Source: a virus. Taken from it: 23,096 nt of DNA. The translations under genes and the position numbers were made by a program. The stretch is from positions 1 to 23,096 of the IMG/VR virus record IMGVR_UViG_3300028895_000669; one strand, given 5' to 3'. Within the stretch, counting starts at the first letter, position 1, and the number at the start of each line of letters is the position of its first letter. Shown one piece after another: positions 14,569 through 22,944 of the stretch. The notes beneath the pieces are model-generated. The model was not told where the DNA came from. It saw only the letters and a list, made by a program, of their open reading frames with translations, and made no database searches.

Positions 14569-16206
14569 GTGATCAAGGTCAGCCTCGCGAAGACCCTGCA
14601 AAACGGCTACCAGCCTGACGATCGGTTGCCGAGCAATGTGGACTATGCGCGCAGGTTTGACATGGCCGCAGCGACCGAGTTCGGTCTGGTGCCCATTCGA
14701 AACGTCGTCCAACCAATCACCAACGCGGCCCTGTCATCCGCGTCAATCGTGAAGTCTCACCCATGGCCGCAACTGATAAGGGCGAAGAAGCTGACCGCCC
14801 TGCTGGATCAAGATGACTTCTTTGTGGTCTCCGAAAACGCGAGCTCGGACTGGTCTCCGTTTCCGGTGACGGTATACGACTGGCAAAGCTACAACTGGGA
14901 CGGTGACTCTGGCTCCAGCGCCACGCTGACGGGCGGAAAAGAATGGCATTACGCAGATCTCATGGACACCATATGGATGTTCAACGGAGTGGACACCCTG
15001 CATTACGCTGGCTTCGCGAATAAGACGTTTCACCAGAACCAGGTGACATTTGCCACGGGTGCAGCCTATCAGGACTCTCGCTTGTTTCTTGGCGGCTTCG
15101 AGACCAACCTGCATGCGCTCGCCGACTGGGAAACCTACATGCGCGGCTTGCGCGGTGATGTGGTGCCCGACGATATCGATCGTCTGTACTCCGCGACCAA
15201 CAAGCAGTCATGGATATGGTGGTCGAGTATCGGCGCGGTGGACATGCTGCGGTTCTACTCGATCCCGTTCATGATCTACGGCACGCTTTCCAACAACCCA
15301 GACACAGGGTTCGACGAGGACAATCCGTGGTGGAGGTCTATCGAGTCCCGCCGGCAAAGCGGTTTCATGCCGCTGCCCGGGCGCGGGCAGGTGCTCAAGA
15401 TGATGCAGCTTGATAAGGCCATGGTGGTGTACATGAGCGACGGCTGTCACCTGGCCGTCCCGGATTACTCGGACCACTCAAAAGGCTTCGGGTATGCGGA
15501 GATCCAAGGGCAGGCACCGCGGCTCGGGGTAAAGCAGGGCACAAACACGCGCGCCGCGGCGGGCGGCAATGAGCAGGTGCAGGCGGCGATCATGGAGAAC
15601 GGCGACCTGTATGTGCTGACCCCGACCGGCAACGGTGGCGTCAAGGGCGAGTACCTGGGCTATCGTTGGGCGTTCACCGAGGGAGACGACTGGCTGGTTC
15701 ACTACGACCCATCCGAGAAGGAGTTTCATTTCAGTGCGAGCGACCGATGCTACCGGCTGTCTCAAGCGCGCGGGTTCGTCAAAGCGCCGCAGATCCCGAC
15801 GACGGTGTTTTTTGGCCGCAGCAACGACACGAGCGCGCCAATTGGTATCTACGAATCGGACGCCGCCGCGGGTACGGTGACATATCGCTCCGATTATTTC
15901 GACGACATGGAGGGAATCAAGGTTCCCCAAGCGATCCGTTTGTGGCTGGAGTCTGATGGCTACGACATGAGCGGTTGGTCGGTGACGGTGTACGCCCGGC
16001 GAAAGGTGACAGATACTTTGCACCAGAACTCGGGTACACTGACCCCGACTGCGCGCGGTGCGTGCGAATTGAAACTCAGTGGATCGGGAGGCTTCTACGT
16101 GGAGGCCACCCACTCGACGCCTGCACAGGCATACCTGAAAGATATCATCGTCGAGTTCGACGACGGGAAACGTAGGAGTCTTGCGTCATGGACCCAATTA
16201 TCCTGA
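14569..16206 (+). CDS. tail nozzle/propeller-like protein, paralogue 1
   Basis: GTG 14569 is chosen because GGGAGGGG (14556-14563) lies at the right distance. A GTG at 14563 in the same frame overlaps the upstream stop as GTGA but is too close to that site. The protein has 545 residues. It shares a layout with the next two genes: an opening motif (ARRFDMAAATEFGLVPI), repeated short beta strands, AAYQDSRLFLGGFETN, WWSSIGAVDMLRF, a GDLYVLTP strand, HYDPSEKEFHFSASD and a final beta domain. Repeated strands with W/F/Y-rich blades suggest a beta-propeller, as in the tail nozzle (tubular protein B) of T7-like phages; that is inference, since no sequence signature is visible. It has no CBM-like insert. 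Confidence 0.8.
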   Translation: MIKVSLAKTLQNGYQPDDRLPSNVDYARRFDMAAATEFGLVPIRNVVQPITNAALSSASIVKSHPWPQLIRAKKLTALLDQDDFFVVSENASSDWSPFPVTVYDWQSYNWDGDSGSSATLTGGKEWHYADLMDTIWMFNGVDTLHYAGFANKTFHQNQVTFATGAAYQDSRLFLGGFETNLHALADWETYMRGLRGDVVPDDIDRLYSATNKQSWIWWSSIGAVDMLRFYSIPFMIYGTLSNNPDTGFDEDNPWWRSIESRRQSGFMPLPGRGQVLKMMQLDKAMVVYMSDGCHLAVPDYSDHSKGFGYAEIQGQAPRLGVKQGTNTRAAAGGNEQVQAAIMENGDLYVLTPTGNGGVKGEYLGYRWAFTEGDDWLVHYDPSEKEFHFSASDRCYRLSQARGFVKAPQIPTTVFFGRSNDTSAPIGIYESDAAAGTVTYRSDYFDDMEGIKVPQAIRLWLESDGYDMSGWSVTVYARRKVTDTLHQNSGTLTPTARGACELKLSGSGGFYVEATHSTPAQAYLKDIIVEFDDGKRRSLASWTQLS

Positions 16207-18128
16207 ACGAAGCACCGGGCCGCGGACTGCGACCCAAGCGGGACAAATCGCGGGGCGGCGACTGGCTGCGGACGATGCAGAACCAGTTGCCGTTTGGAGA
16301 TCGGGGCGCGCTCACTCTGCGCCAGATCACCTATCCGATCGATACCGGCGACATTGCCAACTCGGTGACCCACCCGTTTCCGCAGGTTCATCGCAGCGAG
16401 AAGACGTTCCTTGCCTTCCAAAATCAGGAGGTCTGGGACTTGGACGTATCGTCCTACCCATGGCCGGCCACGCAATTCACTGTGTACGATGCCCGACAGG
16501 AAATCACCAATCGCTTCTTCGATGAGGATGCCGACTGGGCGAAAGGTTCGGGCTGGACGATCACGGGCGGCAAGGCTGTGGGCACCAGCACGTCGGCGGC
16601 ACTTACCCAGAGTGGCCCGCTCGTACTCAGCACGGTCTACCTGGTGGAGTTCTCCGTTGTGGTGTCGGCGGGCTCGGTCACGCCGAACTGTGGCACGCAG
16701 GCCGGCACGACGCGCAGCTCGACCGGCACGTACTACGAAACCATCACGTGTTCGGGTGGTACGGATTTCAGTTTTACGACCAGCGGGTTCACCGGCACCA
16801 TCGACAATGTGTCGGTTGTGGCGCAGGTGACGCTTGCATCGGGTGGCCTTGGCTACAACGTGTGCGGATTTCAGGATCAGGTCTGGTTCGCCCACAATCA
16901 GCAAAACTTCCTGTGGCGCCTACCATCCAACCCCAAGTCTGCGGCCGATACGACTGTGGTCGTTGAGGCTCAAGATCTCAACGTAGGGGCTGTGGGCAAG
17001 CACAATAACGCCGTGGTGATTGGCGGCATGAGTGGCACGCGCCTGAATCAGCAAATCGTCACCGATCTGTTCGACCACTGGCGCGAAAACCAGCAGCAGA
17101 ACCAGGTGACAACGCAGAACGACTCCCTTGACGACACGTATATCTTCTTCTCCGAGATGGGTGGCCTTGCGAATGACCTTCCGTTCCAAGTGTTCTTGGC
17201 CGCGCTGGGATACCCCGACCCCGACTACGAAGGGGAGAACTTCAAGGGCATCGTGCATGGCAACTTCGAAGAAGGCATGCTGGGCTTCTATCGGCCCCAG
17301 TGGTGCGGTGCCATCCGCCATCTAAAGCAGCTCGGCAATGATCTGATCTGCTACGGCAAGGACGGCATCTGTCGCCTGGTTCGCGGGGAGAATGGTTACA
17401 CGGAGGTCGCCATCGAAGTGGTCGACGAGTCGAACATGGTGCAGACTCTCAATCACGTTGGCGTCCCTAACAACACATCGGTTTGCGGTAGCGAATCCAT
17501 GCACTATTTCGTGTCCAACCGTGGCGATTTGTACGTGATCAACGGCAACTCGGCCACACGACTCGATTACAGCGAGTATCTGGAAACCCTGACGCTTACG
17601 CAGGTTGTTGCGTCCTACGACCCGATCCGCTCGGTGTCATTTTTTGCCGACTCGTCGGACTGTTTTGCCTACACGGGCTACGGCCTTGGACAGAGCGCAG
17701 CAGTTCGCCCGACCAGTCTGGTTCGACTGGATAGCGACGACACGCTTCTTGGCTGCGCCGAGGTCGCTTCCGACCCGCAGCAGGCGGTGCTGGAGTGGAC
17801 GATGATCAGCCGTCCCGACCGCAAGACCTTCGAGGTCAGTTCGATGGACGTGCAATGCCAGGAGGCGGACGCGAGTTCATGGACAGCCCAGGCCCAGTGG
17901 CGGCTGCGCTCCAGCGATGAGTTCCGCCGGCAGACTGCGGTTGATGTTGATGACCGTGGTCGCGCCTTCGTGAAGCGGACGGGGGCGGACTTCAAACCGC
18001 GGCTGGTGGCGCCCAACTACAAGGAAGTGGATTGCCAAGGTCTGATGGTCAACCCGAAGCTGGGCAAGCCGTCGATGAATGCGATCATGTCGGGCACCGA
18101 CACCATCCTGAGTGAGACGAACAAGTAA
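16188..18128 (+). CDS. tail nozzle/propeller-like protein, paralogue 2, with CBM-like insert
   Basis: The ATG at 16188 follows TAGGAG and overlaps the previous end by 19 bases. The 646-residue protein aligns by eye with its neighbours: GGDWLRTMQNQLPFGDRGAL near the start, AVGKHNNAVVIGGMSGTR (268-285), TYIFFSEMGGLANDLPF (317-333), RGDLYVINGNSATRLDYS (445-462), LTLTQVVASYDPIRSVSFF and PTSLVRLDS (508-516). It is about 105 residues longer than the others because of a beta module at about 106-213 starting after TVYDARQEI, with GSGWTITGGKA, GTYYETITCSG and FTGTIDNVSVV. Removing it leaves about 540 residues, near the length of its paralogues. Likely a tail component; the module could bind a surface glycan. 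Confidence 0.8.
   Translation: MDPIILNEAPGRGLRPKRDKSRGGDWLRTMQNQLPFGDRGALTLRQITYPIDTGDIANSVTHPFPQVHRSEKTFLAFQNQEVWDLDVSSYPWPATQFTVYDARQEITNRFFDEDADWAKGSGWTITGGKAVGTSTSAALTQSGPLVLSTVYLVEFSVVVSAGSVTPNCGTQAGTTRSSTGTYYETITCSGGTDFSFTTSGFTGTIDNVSVVAQVTLASGGLGYNVCGFQDQVWFAHNQQNFLWRLPSNPKSAADTTVVVEAQDLNVGAVGKHNNAVVIGGMSGTRLNQQIVTDLFDHWRENQQQNQVTTQNDSLDDTYIFFSEMGGLANDLPFQVFLAALGYPDPDYEGENFKGIVHGNFEEGMLGFYRPQWCGAIRHLKQLGNDLICYGKDGICRLVRGENGYTEVAIEVVDESNMVQTLNHVGVPNNTSVCGSESMHYFVSNRGDLYVINGNSATRLDYSEYLETLTLTQVVASYDPIRSVSFFADSSDCFAYTGYGLGQSAAVRPTSLVRLDSDDTLLGCAEVASDPQQAVLEWTMISRPDRKTFEVSSMDVQCQEADASSWTAQAQWRLRSSDEFRRQTAVDVDDRGRAFVKRTGADFKPRLVAPNYKEVDCQGLMVNPKLGKPSMNAIMSGTDTILSETNK
16503..16826 (+). other. 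CBM-like jelly-roll module (copy 3) inside paralogue 2
   Basis: This stretch encodes about residues 106-213. It begins with NRFFDEDADWAKGSGW, has the GGKAVGTSTS turn, hydrophobic YLVEFSVVVSAG strands and a TGTYYETITCSG strand, and ends FTGTIDNVSVVAQ. The FTGTIDNVSV close is typical of such phage modules. It interrupts a chain whose two paralogues lack any such insert. Boundaries are approximate. Confidence 0.65.
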
Positions 18129-19687
18129 TGGAGCGTGACCGGACACTGACGGGGCGCATGGAGGGCGGGTATCGCGAATACTCCCTGATGGCCCGTGAGG
18201 CTCTTGGCAATGGTCTTAGCCCCGACGCCCGGGCTCCGCGCAACACGCCCTACGCGGAGACCATGCAGAACCTACAGCCGCTTGGATACGCTGCGGCGAC
18301 CCCCGATGAAATCACCAATCCGGTAACCAATGGGCCGACGCCCAACTGGGCGACCGATGGCACGGTGCAGCTTTTTCGCGGCGAAGCGAATCGCTGGGTG
18401 ATGGGGCAGACGCAAGCGTACAGCGCCGATGAGTCATGGGATGCGTCAGCGGTGGGGGCGACCTTCTCGGCCGGCACACACCCATGGCGCGGCGTATTCT
18501 TCGATGAGATCCCTTTCTTCACCAACTCCGACGTTTTCCTGTGGGGCACCGGACTGTCGCGTGTAACCACGCCGACGGTGCTCGGGGTCGGCAAACACGA
18601 GGGGCGATTACTGCTTGGCGGCATGGCCGGCGATGTGTTCTCTTCCGACGTGTTCGGCCGAGTCTTCCAGAAGTGGAAGGATATGAACGATTCCGATCGC
18701 ATTGCCTACAGCACACAGTCGTGGGGCCTCGGGTGGATGATGTTCGGTGAGCGTGGTGGCGGCTCCTCCGACCGCCCTTTCGATGCGCTGCTTTCGCTGC
18801 TCGACATGTACACGTCTCAGAACCAGACAGATATGGAGGGGCACGTCATGTCCCGCCTGGAGGATCGCGAGTGGGGCTTCGCCCTGCTGCGGAGTCCCGG
18901 TGCGATTCAGGCGTTCCATGAACTCGACGACGCGCCGATTGTCTTCGGAACCAATGGCGTTGCCCGCTTGATGCCAGACGGAGATATTTACCGCGATCAG
19001 CGCCTTTCCGGAATCGGCATTGCCGCGCCTGCCGCGGTTGGCGGTGACCTCGACGCCTGTGTATACCTGACTCCCGAGCGTGAACTGTGGAAGATCACGC
19101 CGCAGCAACGTCCGCGGCGCCTCAAGTTCTCCCAGCACTTGGGCTCCTTGACGCTGGCCGACGTCACGATCTCGTTCGACTCACTTGAGCGGACATGGTG
19201 GATTGCCGACAAGGCGCAAGCGTTCATCTTAGATGACGACGATCGGCTGGGCGGCCCAATGGAGATCGTTCCAACCAGCTTGGTGCGGGACGGCGGAAAC
19301 TTGTACGGCATTGCGCGCGACACACGGTCGGACGACACGAAGCGCACAGTTCTGTTCCGCAGCCTGCCATTGGATATTGGGGAGCGCGGGCGGAAGATGG
19401 CGCAGGTGATTCAGGTATCTCGCGAAGGTGTCACCAACCTGTCGGCCGGCGTCGACTATCGGTACAACGACGAGACCAGCACGTTCCGCAGCGGTGCGCT
19501 TTGCCAGGGGAGAAAAGACGGGTCCGTGATGCTGTACCCCAAGGTCCAGTTCAACGACGCAAAGATCAAGGTGCAGGGCGATGTTGCCAATGGCACTCGC
19601 GGCGTCATTGATCGGCTTCGGTTCCAGTATCAGGCGGATGATATCACCACCACCCGAGGCACTCGGGGGGTTCCGAGGGGTGACTGA
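18128..19687 (+). CDS. tail nozzle/propeller-like protein, paralogue 3
   Basis: The ATG at 18128 shares its A with the previous stop (TAATG). It has no good ribosome site; an in-frame ATG at 18158 that precedes EGGYREYSLMAREALG is an alternative. The 519-residue protein matches paralogues 1 and 2 with PYAETMQNLQPLGYAAAT (compare MQNQLPFGDRGA), VGKHEGRLLLGGMAGDV, STQSWGLGWMMFGERGGGS, SLTLADVTISFDSLERTWW and IVPTSLVRDGG. It has no insert. The C-terminal third, including VSREGVTNLSAGVDYRY, is a beta domain. With the two upstream genes it would form a tail or nozzle assembly; which ring each makes cannot be told. Confidence 0.8.
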   Translation: MERDRTLTGRMEGGYREYSLMAREALGNGLSPDARAPRNTPYAETMQNLQPLGYAAATPDEITNPVTNGPTPNWATDGTVQLFRGEANRWVMGQTQAYSADESWDASAVGATFSAGTHPWRGVFFDEIPFFTNSDVFLWGTGLSRVTTPTVLGVGKHEGRLLLGGMAGDVFSSDVFGRVFQKWKDMNDSDRIAYSTQSWGLGWMMFGERGGGSSDRPFDALLSLLDMYTSQNQTDMEGHVMSRLEDREWGFALLRSPGAIQAFHELDDAPIVFGTNGVARLMPDGDIYRDQRLSGIGIAAPAAVGGDLDACVYLTPERELWKITPQQRPRRLKFSQHLGSLTLADVTISFDSLERTWWIADKAQAFILDDDDRLGGPMEIVPTSLVRDGGNLYGIARDTRSDDTKRTVLFRSLPLDIGERGRKMAQVIQVSREGVTNLSAGVDYRYNDETSTFRSGALCQGRKDGSVMLYPKVQFNDAKIKVQGDVANGTRGVIDRLRFQYQADDITTTRGTRGVPRGD

Positions 19688-20151
19688 TGGAACCGGAAGA
19701 GAAGCCGCAAGGCGAACTGCACCTGACCAAACTGGAGCCAGCGGACATACTGATGATGTGGGATCTTCTGTTCCACTTCCTCCGCTCGTCCGGGCTGTAC
19801 CGCAACCCCTTGAAGATTGTCCAGATGCTTCTCGATGCCATGATCTGGCGTCTTGAGTTCTGGGTGATTCGCCGGTTCGATGGTGACAATATCGAGTTCA
19901 TCGGGCTCATGGGGACGCAGATCTACAAGACCCCTTACACGGAAGAGTGTATTTTTTCCGTGGTTCATGGCAATATACGCGAAGGAGCCGTTGTCACCAC
20001 GAAGGAGTGGCAGCAGGTATACAAAGCTCTGATTCGGTACGCCCGTGGCAAGAACGCCGCCGCCGTTGAAATCTTCAGTGTGAACCCAAGGGTGCAGCGG
20101 TTGTTGTCCGGTTTCGGGTTTCAACCCTCAGCGTACAAGAAGGAGTTGTAG
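19687..20151 (+). CDS. GNAT-fold acetyltransferase-like protein in the tail cluster
   Basis: The ATG overlaps the previous stop as TGATG and gives 154 residues. The fold pattern fits GNAT: helices at 20-60, strands NIEFIGLMGTQIY and EECIFSVVHGNI, a long helix (WQQVYKALIRYARGKNA), a strand (AVEIFSVNPRV) and a terminal RLLSGFGFQPSAYKKEL. The NPRVQRLLSGFGF segment is typical of GNAT C-terminal motifs. The acetyl-CoA pyrophosphate loop (Q/RxxGxG/A) is not obvious, so the enzyme may be inactive or only structurally related. GNAT-like proteins do occur beside tail genes of some short-tailed phages; substrate and role are unknown. Confidence 0.7.
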   Translation: MEPEEKPQGELHLTKLEPADILMMWDLLFHFLRSSGLYRNPLKIVQMLLDAMIWRLEFWVIRRFDGDNIEFIGLMGTQIYKTPYTEECIFSVVHGNIREGAVVTTKEWQQVYKALIRYARGKNAAAVEIFSVNPRVQRLLSGFGFQPSAYKKEL

Positions 20152-20153
20152 CC

Positions 20154-21182
20154 ATGCCTGGTGGCGGTGCCTCGGGGGACGTCGTACTCCCCATCCCCCA
20201 GCTATTGCAGCACGCCCGGTGGCTCAACGCTGTCGAGCCGCCCGATATGACCGGCACCCCTGCTCACTCCGCAAATATGGCGTACTGGGACGAAATGGTG
20301 TATGCGCTGGAAGACACCGACCTTGTGTCCGACGGGCCAACCACCGCGCTACTCGCTCTAAACGTCGCCGAGGAAATGGAGATCGCGGCCGCACTCAACC
20401 CGTTCGAAGGAGTGGCGTCATTCGACCCGGGCATGGCGATCCAGAAGCTCGACCGAACCGTGGATAGCTTCACCAGTGTCATCGACGAATTGGACCCAAA
20501 CGCGATTCTCGACGCCGCCGTCCGAACTGCGGTCAAGTTTACTGAGGACGAGCTGGAAAACGACGATCGTGTACAGCGTGCCATTGAAACGTTCGAACGC
20601 TCTACTGAGGATGCGTTCCAGCGGCGCGTCAGCGATGCTCTGATCTCTCACGAAATGGGACGCTCGGTGATGAGCACCGGATTTGACCACACGCTATCGG
20701 CCATGAATCACGATCGCGCCCGACAGATCGATGACTTTGGCGCCAAGCTCGCACTGAGCGGGTATGAGCGCAAAGTGCAGATCGTGCAGAACTACGTCGG
20801 GCAGTTTATCAACCTGTGGCAGCTTCGCTTGCAGTCCAGGCAGACGGCGGTGCAGGTGGTGCAGGAAGCCGCTCGCTTCGAAATTGTCGCTCGCAACGAT
20901 CAGCTTAACGCCGATCTTCGCCTTGACCAGAGCGAAACCCAGTGGCGTCTCGACCAATTCCCCTACGGATCTCAGGTGCTCGCCAGTTATGCGGGCGCCG
21001 GGCCAGTGACGCTACCAAAGGAAGAGGGTTTGGGCTCGCGTCTTATCGGGTCGGCTGGCACCGCGGTCAGCGCGGGCATCGGTATCGGCACTGCTTTGGG
21101 CAACCCAGCCGCCGGTGTGATTGGCGGTCTTGGCGTATTGGCAATTTCCGCTCTCGGCGGACTCATCGACGCAAGGAACTGA
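20154..21182 (+). CDS. internal virion/ejection protein candidate with Gly-rich C-terminus
   Basis: The ATG begins 2 bases after the previous stop and gives 342 residues. The N-terminus is polar, the centre is mostly helical (DRARQIDDFGAKLALSGYER; LWQLRLQSRQTAVQVVQEA; FEIVARNDQLNADLRL). Residues about 293-342 form a Gly/Ala-rich hydrophobic tail with two likely membrane or insertion segments (GTAVSAGIGIGTALGNPAAG and GLGVLAISALGGLIDARN). Helical body plus Gly-rich hydrophobic end, downstream of tail genes, is the layout of internal proteins that short-tailed phages eject to make a channel across the envelope. There is no name-giving motif. Confidence 0.68.
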   Translation: MPGGGASGDVVLPIPQLLQHARWLNAVEPPDMTGTPAHSANMAYWDEMVYALEDTDLVSDGPTTALLALNVAEEMEIAAALNPFEGVASFDPGMAIQKLDRTVDSFTSVIDELDPNAILDAAVRTAVKFTEDELENDDRVQRAIETFERSTEDAFQRRVSDALISHEMGRSVMSTGFDHTLSAMNHDRARQIDDFGAKLALSGYERKVQIVQNYVGQFINLWQLRLQSRQTAVQVVQEAARFEIVARNDQLNADLRLDQSETQWRLDQFPYGSQVLASYAGAGPVTLPKEEGLGSRLIGSAGTAVSAGIGIGTALGNPAAGVIGGLGVLAISALGGLIDARN

Positions 21183-21184
21183 TT

Positions 21185-21913
21185 ATGGGCATCGACTACA
21201 ACGCACTCGGCAGTGTACTGACGCAGACTACGCAGTCTCTCACCGATCCGAACTCCCGGTACAACACCGGTGCGCAGGGCTTCCAGAAGATGTTCCAGGC
21301 CAAGCAGGCGGAGCAGGCGATGAAGGAAGCAGAGAAGGCGCGGAAGAAGCAGAAGAAGGCGGGGTTCGTCGGCAAGCTGGCCGGCATGGCTTCGAACTTC
21401 ATTCCGGTCGTGGGTCCATTCGTATCGCCGATGGTCGAGGCGGGGGTTACCGACCTCGCGGGTGGTCAAGTCGACTACGGGGATGCGCTGATGAACACGG
21501 CAATTTCTGGTGGCACGAATGCGATTGCCGGCATGGCGACGGGGCGAGCCGCGAAGCAGGACGCCTTGGCCAATCTCGGCGATAACCCCGAGGTCGGGCC
21601 GGCGATGACGGAGCAGCAGATCCAGAGCTATGGCCAGGCCGCGGCGAAGGATGCCCGCCGCAGTTTCTTCAAGACGGGCGGTCTCGCGAATGCCGACAAC
21701 ATGAGCAAGTTTTCCCCGGCCATGCAAGGCATGTTCAAGACGGCGCTGGGCGGCATGCAGTATAACTCTGCACTTTCGCCGCGTCCGGGCAACTCCCAGT
21801 ATGGGAAACTCATCACCATCAACGGCCGGCGTGTATGGGCAGAGACCGACGATCAAGGCAACATCATCAACATCGGCCAGCCCGCTCCCAACAACGCGCT
21901 CGGAGGGTACTAG
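21185..21913 (+). CDS. internal virion protein candidate with basic helix and amphipathic segment
   Basis: The ATG at 21185 follows AAGGAA closely and is 2 bases after the previous stop; it gives 242 residues, and the longer in-frame start at 20942 lies in the upstream gene. Residues 30-58 form a Lys/Ala/Gln-rich helix (MKEAEKARKKQKKAG). Residues 60-95 are Gly/Pro/hydrophobic (GFVGKLAGMASNFIPVVGPF). A Gly/Ala/Ser stretch (ALMNTAISGGTNAIAGMATG) and a C-terminal beta part ending ITINGRRVWAETDDQGNI follow. The pattern fits a membrane-interacting ejection protein next to its neighbours. The family is not recognised. Confidence 0.65.
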   Translation: MGIDYNALGSVLTQTTQSLTDPNSRYNTGAQGFQKMFQAKQAEQAMKEAEKARKKQKKAGFVGKLAGMASNFIPVVGPFVSPMVEAGVTDLAGGQVDYGDALMNTAISGGTNAIAGMATGRAAKQDALANLGDNPEVGPAMTEQQIQSYGQAAAKDARRSFFKTGGLANADNMSKFSPAMQGMFKTALGGMQYNSALSPRPGNSQYGKLITINGRRVWAETDDQGNIINIGQPAPNNALGGY

Positions 21914-21915
21914 GC

Positions 21916-22932
21916 ATGCAGGTAACGACACTGGCCGATGGACAGACAATCGAGTTTCCCGACAACATCCCAGAGGAACAAATTGTCGCGGAGCTCAACC
22001 GCATTACCGGCGAGCGCCGGCAGGCGGAGTCCATGCAGCAGATGACCCCCATGGCGCGCGGAGCCATGCAGGTGTTCGGTGATATCGCCGGCATGCGCCA
22101 GCAGTCTCAGGAAGAACTACAGTACCCAACCGTTCCCGGCCACAGCTTCGGCATGAATTTCGACCAGATGATGCAGGTGACGGACAGGATCAACAACACC
22201 AATCAGGCCAACGCAAGCGAACGCATTCGTCTGCGCGCACAGCGTGAGAGCGCGATGGAGGCGGAGAAGGATCGTGCCCAGCAACTAAAACTGGAGCAGC
22301 AGCGCCAAAAGAACGAGATGCAGATGCAGAAGATGCGGGATACGGCGCAGATGGAATTGGAGAAGCAGAAACAGGGCGGGCGCCAAGACGAGAACTCCCA
22401 GCTATTTCGGCAGAGCCTTGAGCAGCAGCGCCAGGAATACGGGCTCCGCGGCGACCTGTATGAGCGGCAGTCCGACGCGGACCTCGCCCGTGGCCTGGCC
22501 ATCATGGAGCGCGAGAACCAGATCAACCGAGAACTTCGAACGCTCGAGCAGAAGTATTACATGAATCGCCTTGATGCCGAGGGCTCGCAGCGCATGGAGC
22601 AGTTGCGCGCCGAACTCGATTCCCTGTGGGCTCGACAGACCCGGGAATTGGATTCATCGGGGAACAGCTTGGCCGATGCCGAGCGCAAGCAGCGTTTGCG
22701 GCAGAGCGTGATAAGCGAGCTTTATCAGCGCTACCTCAACGACCCAAACTACGTGACGATCACGGCGGACTCGCAGACCGGACAAAGCGTCCCCAACTTC
22801 ACGCCGCAGTTTTGGCAACTGGTCGACCAGGAATTAAATCGTCGCACCGGCGGCACGACGCACCTGGACACCGGCGGCGGAAGCGGCTTGCGGCAAGACA
22901 GCAACGGCAACTGGACATGGGGAATGCCCTAA
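21916..22932 (+). CDS. long coiled-coil protein with N-terminal IEFPD motif
   Basis: The ATG at 21916 follows GGAGG (21902-21906) and gives 338 residues. It begins MQVTTLADGQTIEFPDN and continues IPEEQIVAELN, a short motif found at the start of many phage internal or tail proteins and repeated at the start of the next gene. Residues 90-270 are extremely rich in Gln, Glu, Arg and Met with heptad-like helices (ELRTLEQKYYMNRLDAEG), a long coiled coil. The C-terminal 60 residues are mixed and end GLRQDSNGNWTWGMP. A structural or ejection role is likely from context; no catalytic motif is visible. Confidence 0.68.
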   Translation: MQVTTLADGQTIEFPDNIPEEQIVAELNRITGERRQAESMQQMTPMARGAMQVFGDIAGMRQQSQEELQYPTVPGHSFGMNFDQMMQVTDRINNTNQANASERIRLRAQRESAMEAEKDRAQQLKLEQQRQKNEMQMQKMRDTAQMELEKQKQGGRQDENSQLFRQSLEQQRQEYGLRGDLYERQSDADLARGLAIMERENQINRELRTLEQKYYMNRLDAEGSQRMEQLRAELDSLWARQTRELDSSGNSLADAERKQRLRQSVISELYQRYLNDPNYVTITADSQTGQSVPNFTPQFWQLVDQELNRRTGGTTHLDTGGGSGLRQDSNGNWTWGMP

Positions 22933-22944
22933 CAGGAGAACTCA

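Noticed and set aside
20987-21949. A 320-codon minus-strand frame over the internal virion genes
   Set aside because: Arg/Leu/His-rich composition with no recognisable domain, no neighbours on that strand, and it covers two supported genes with good ribosome sites.
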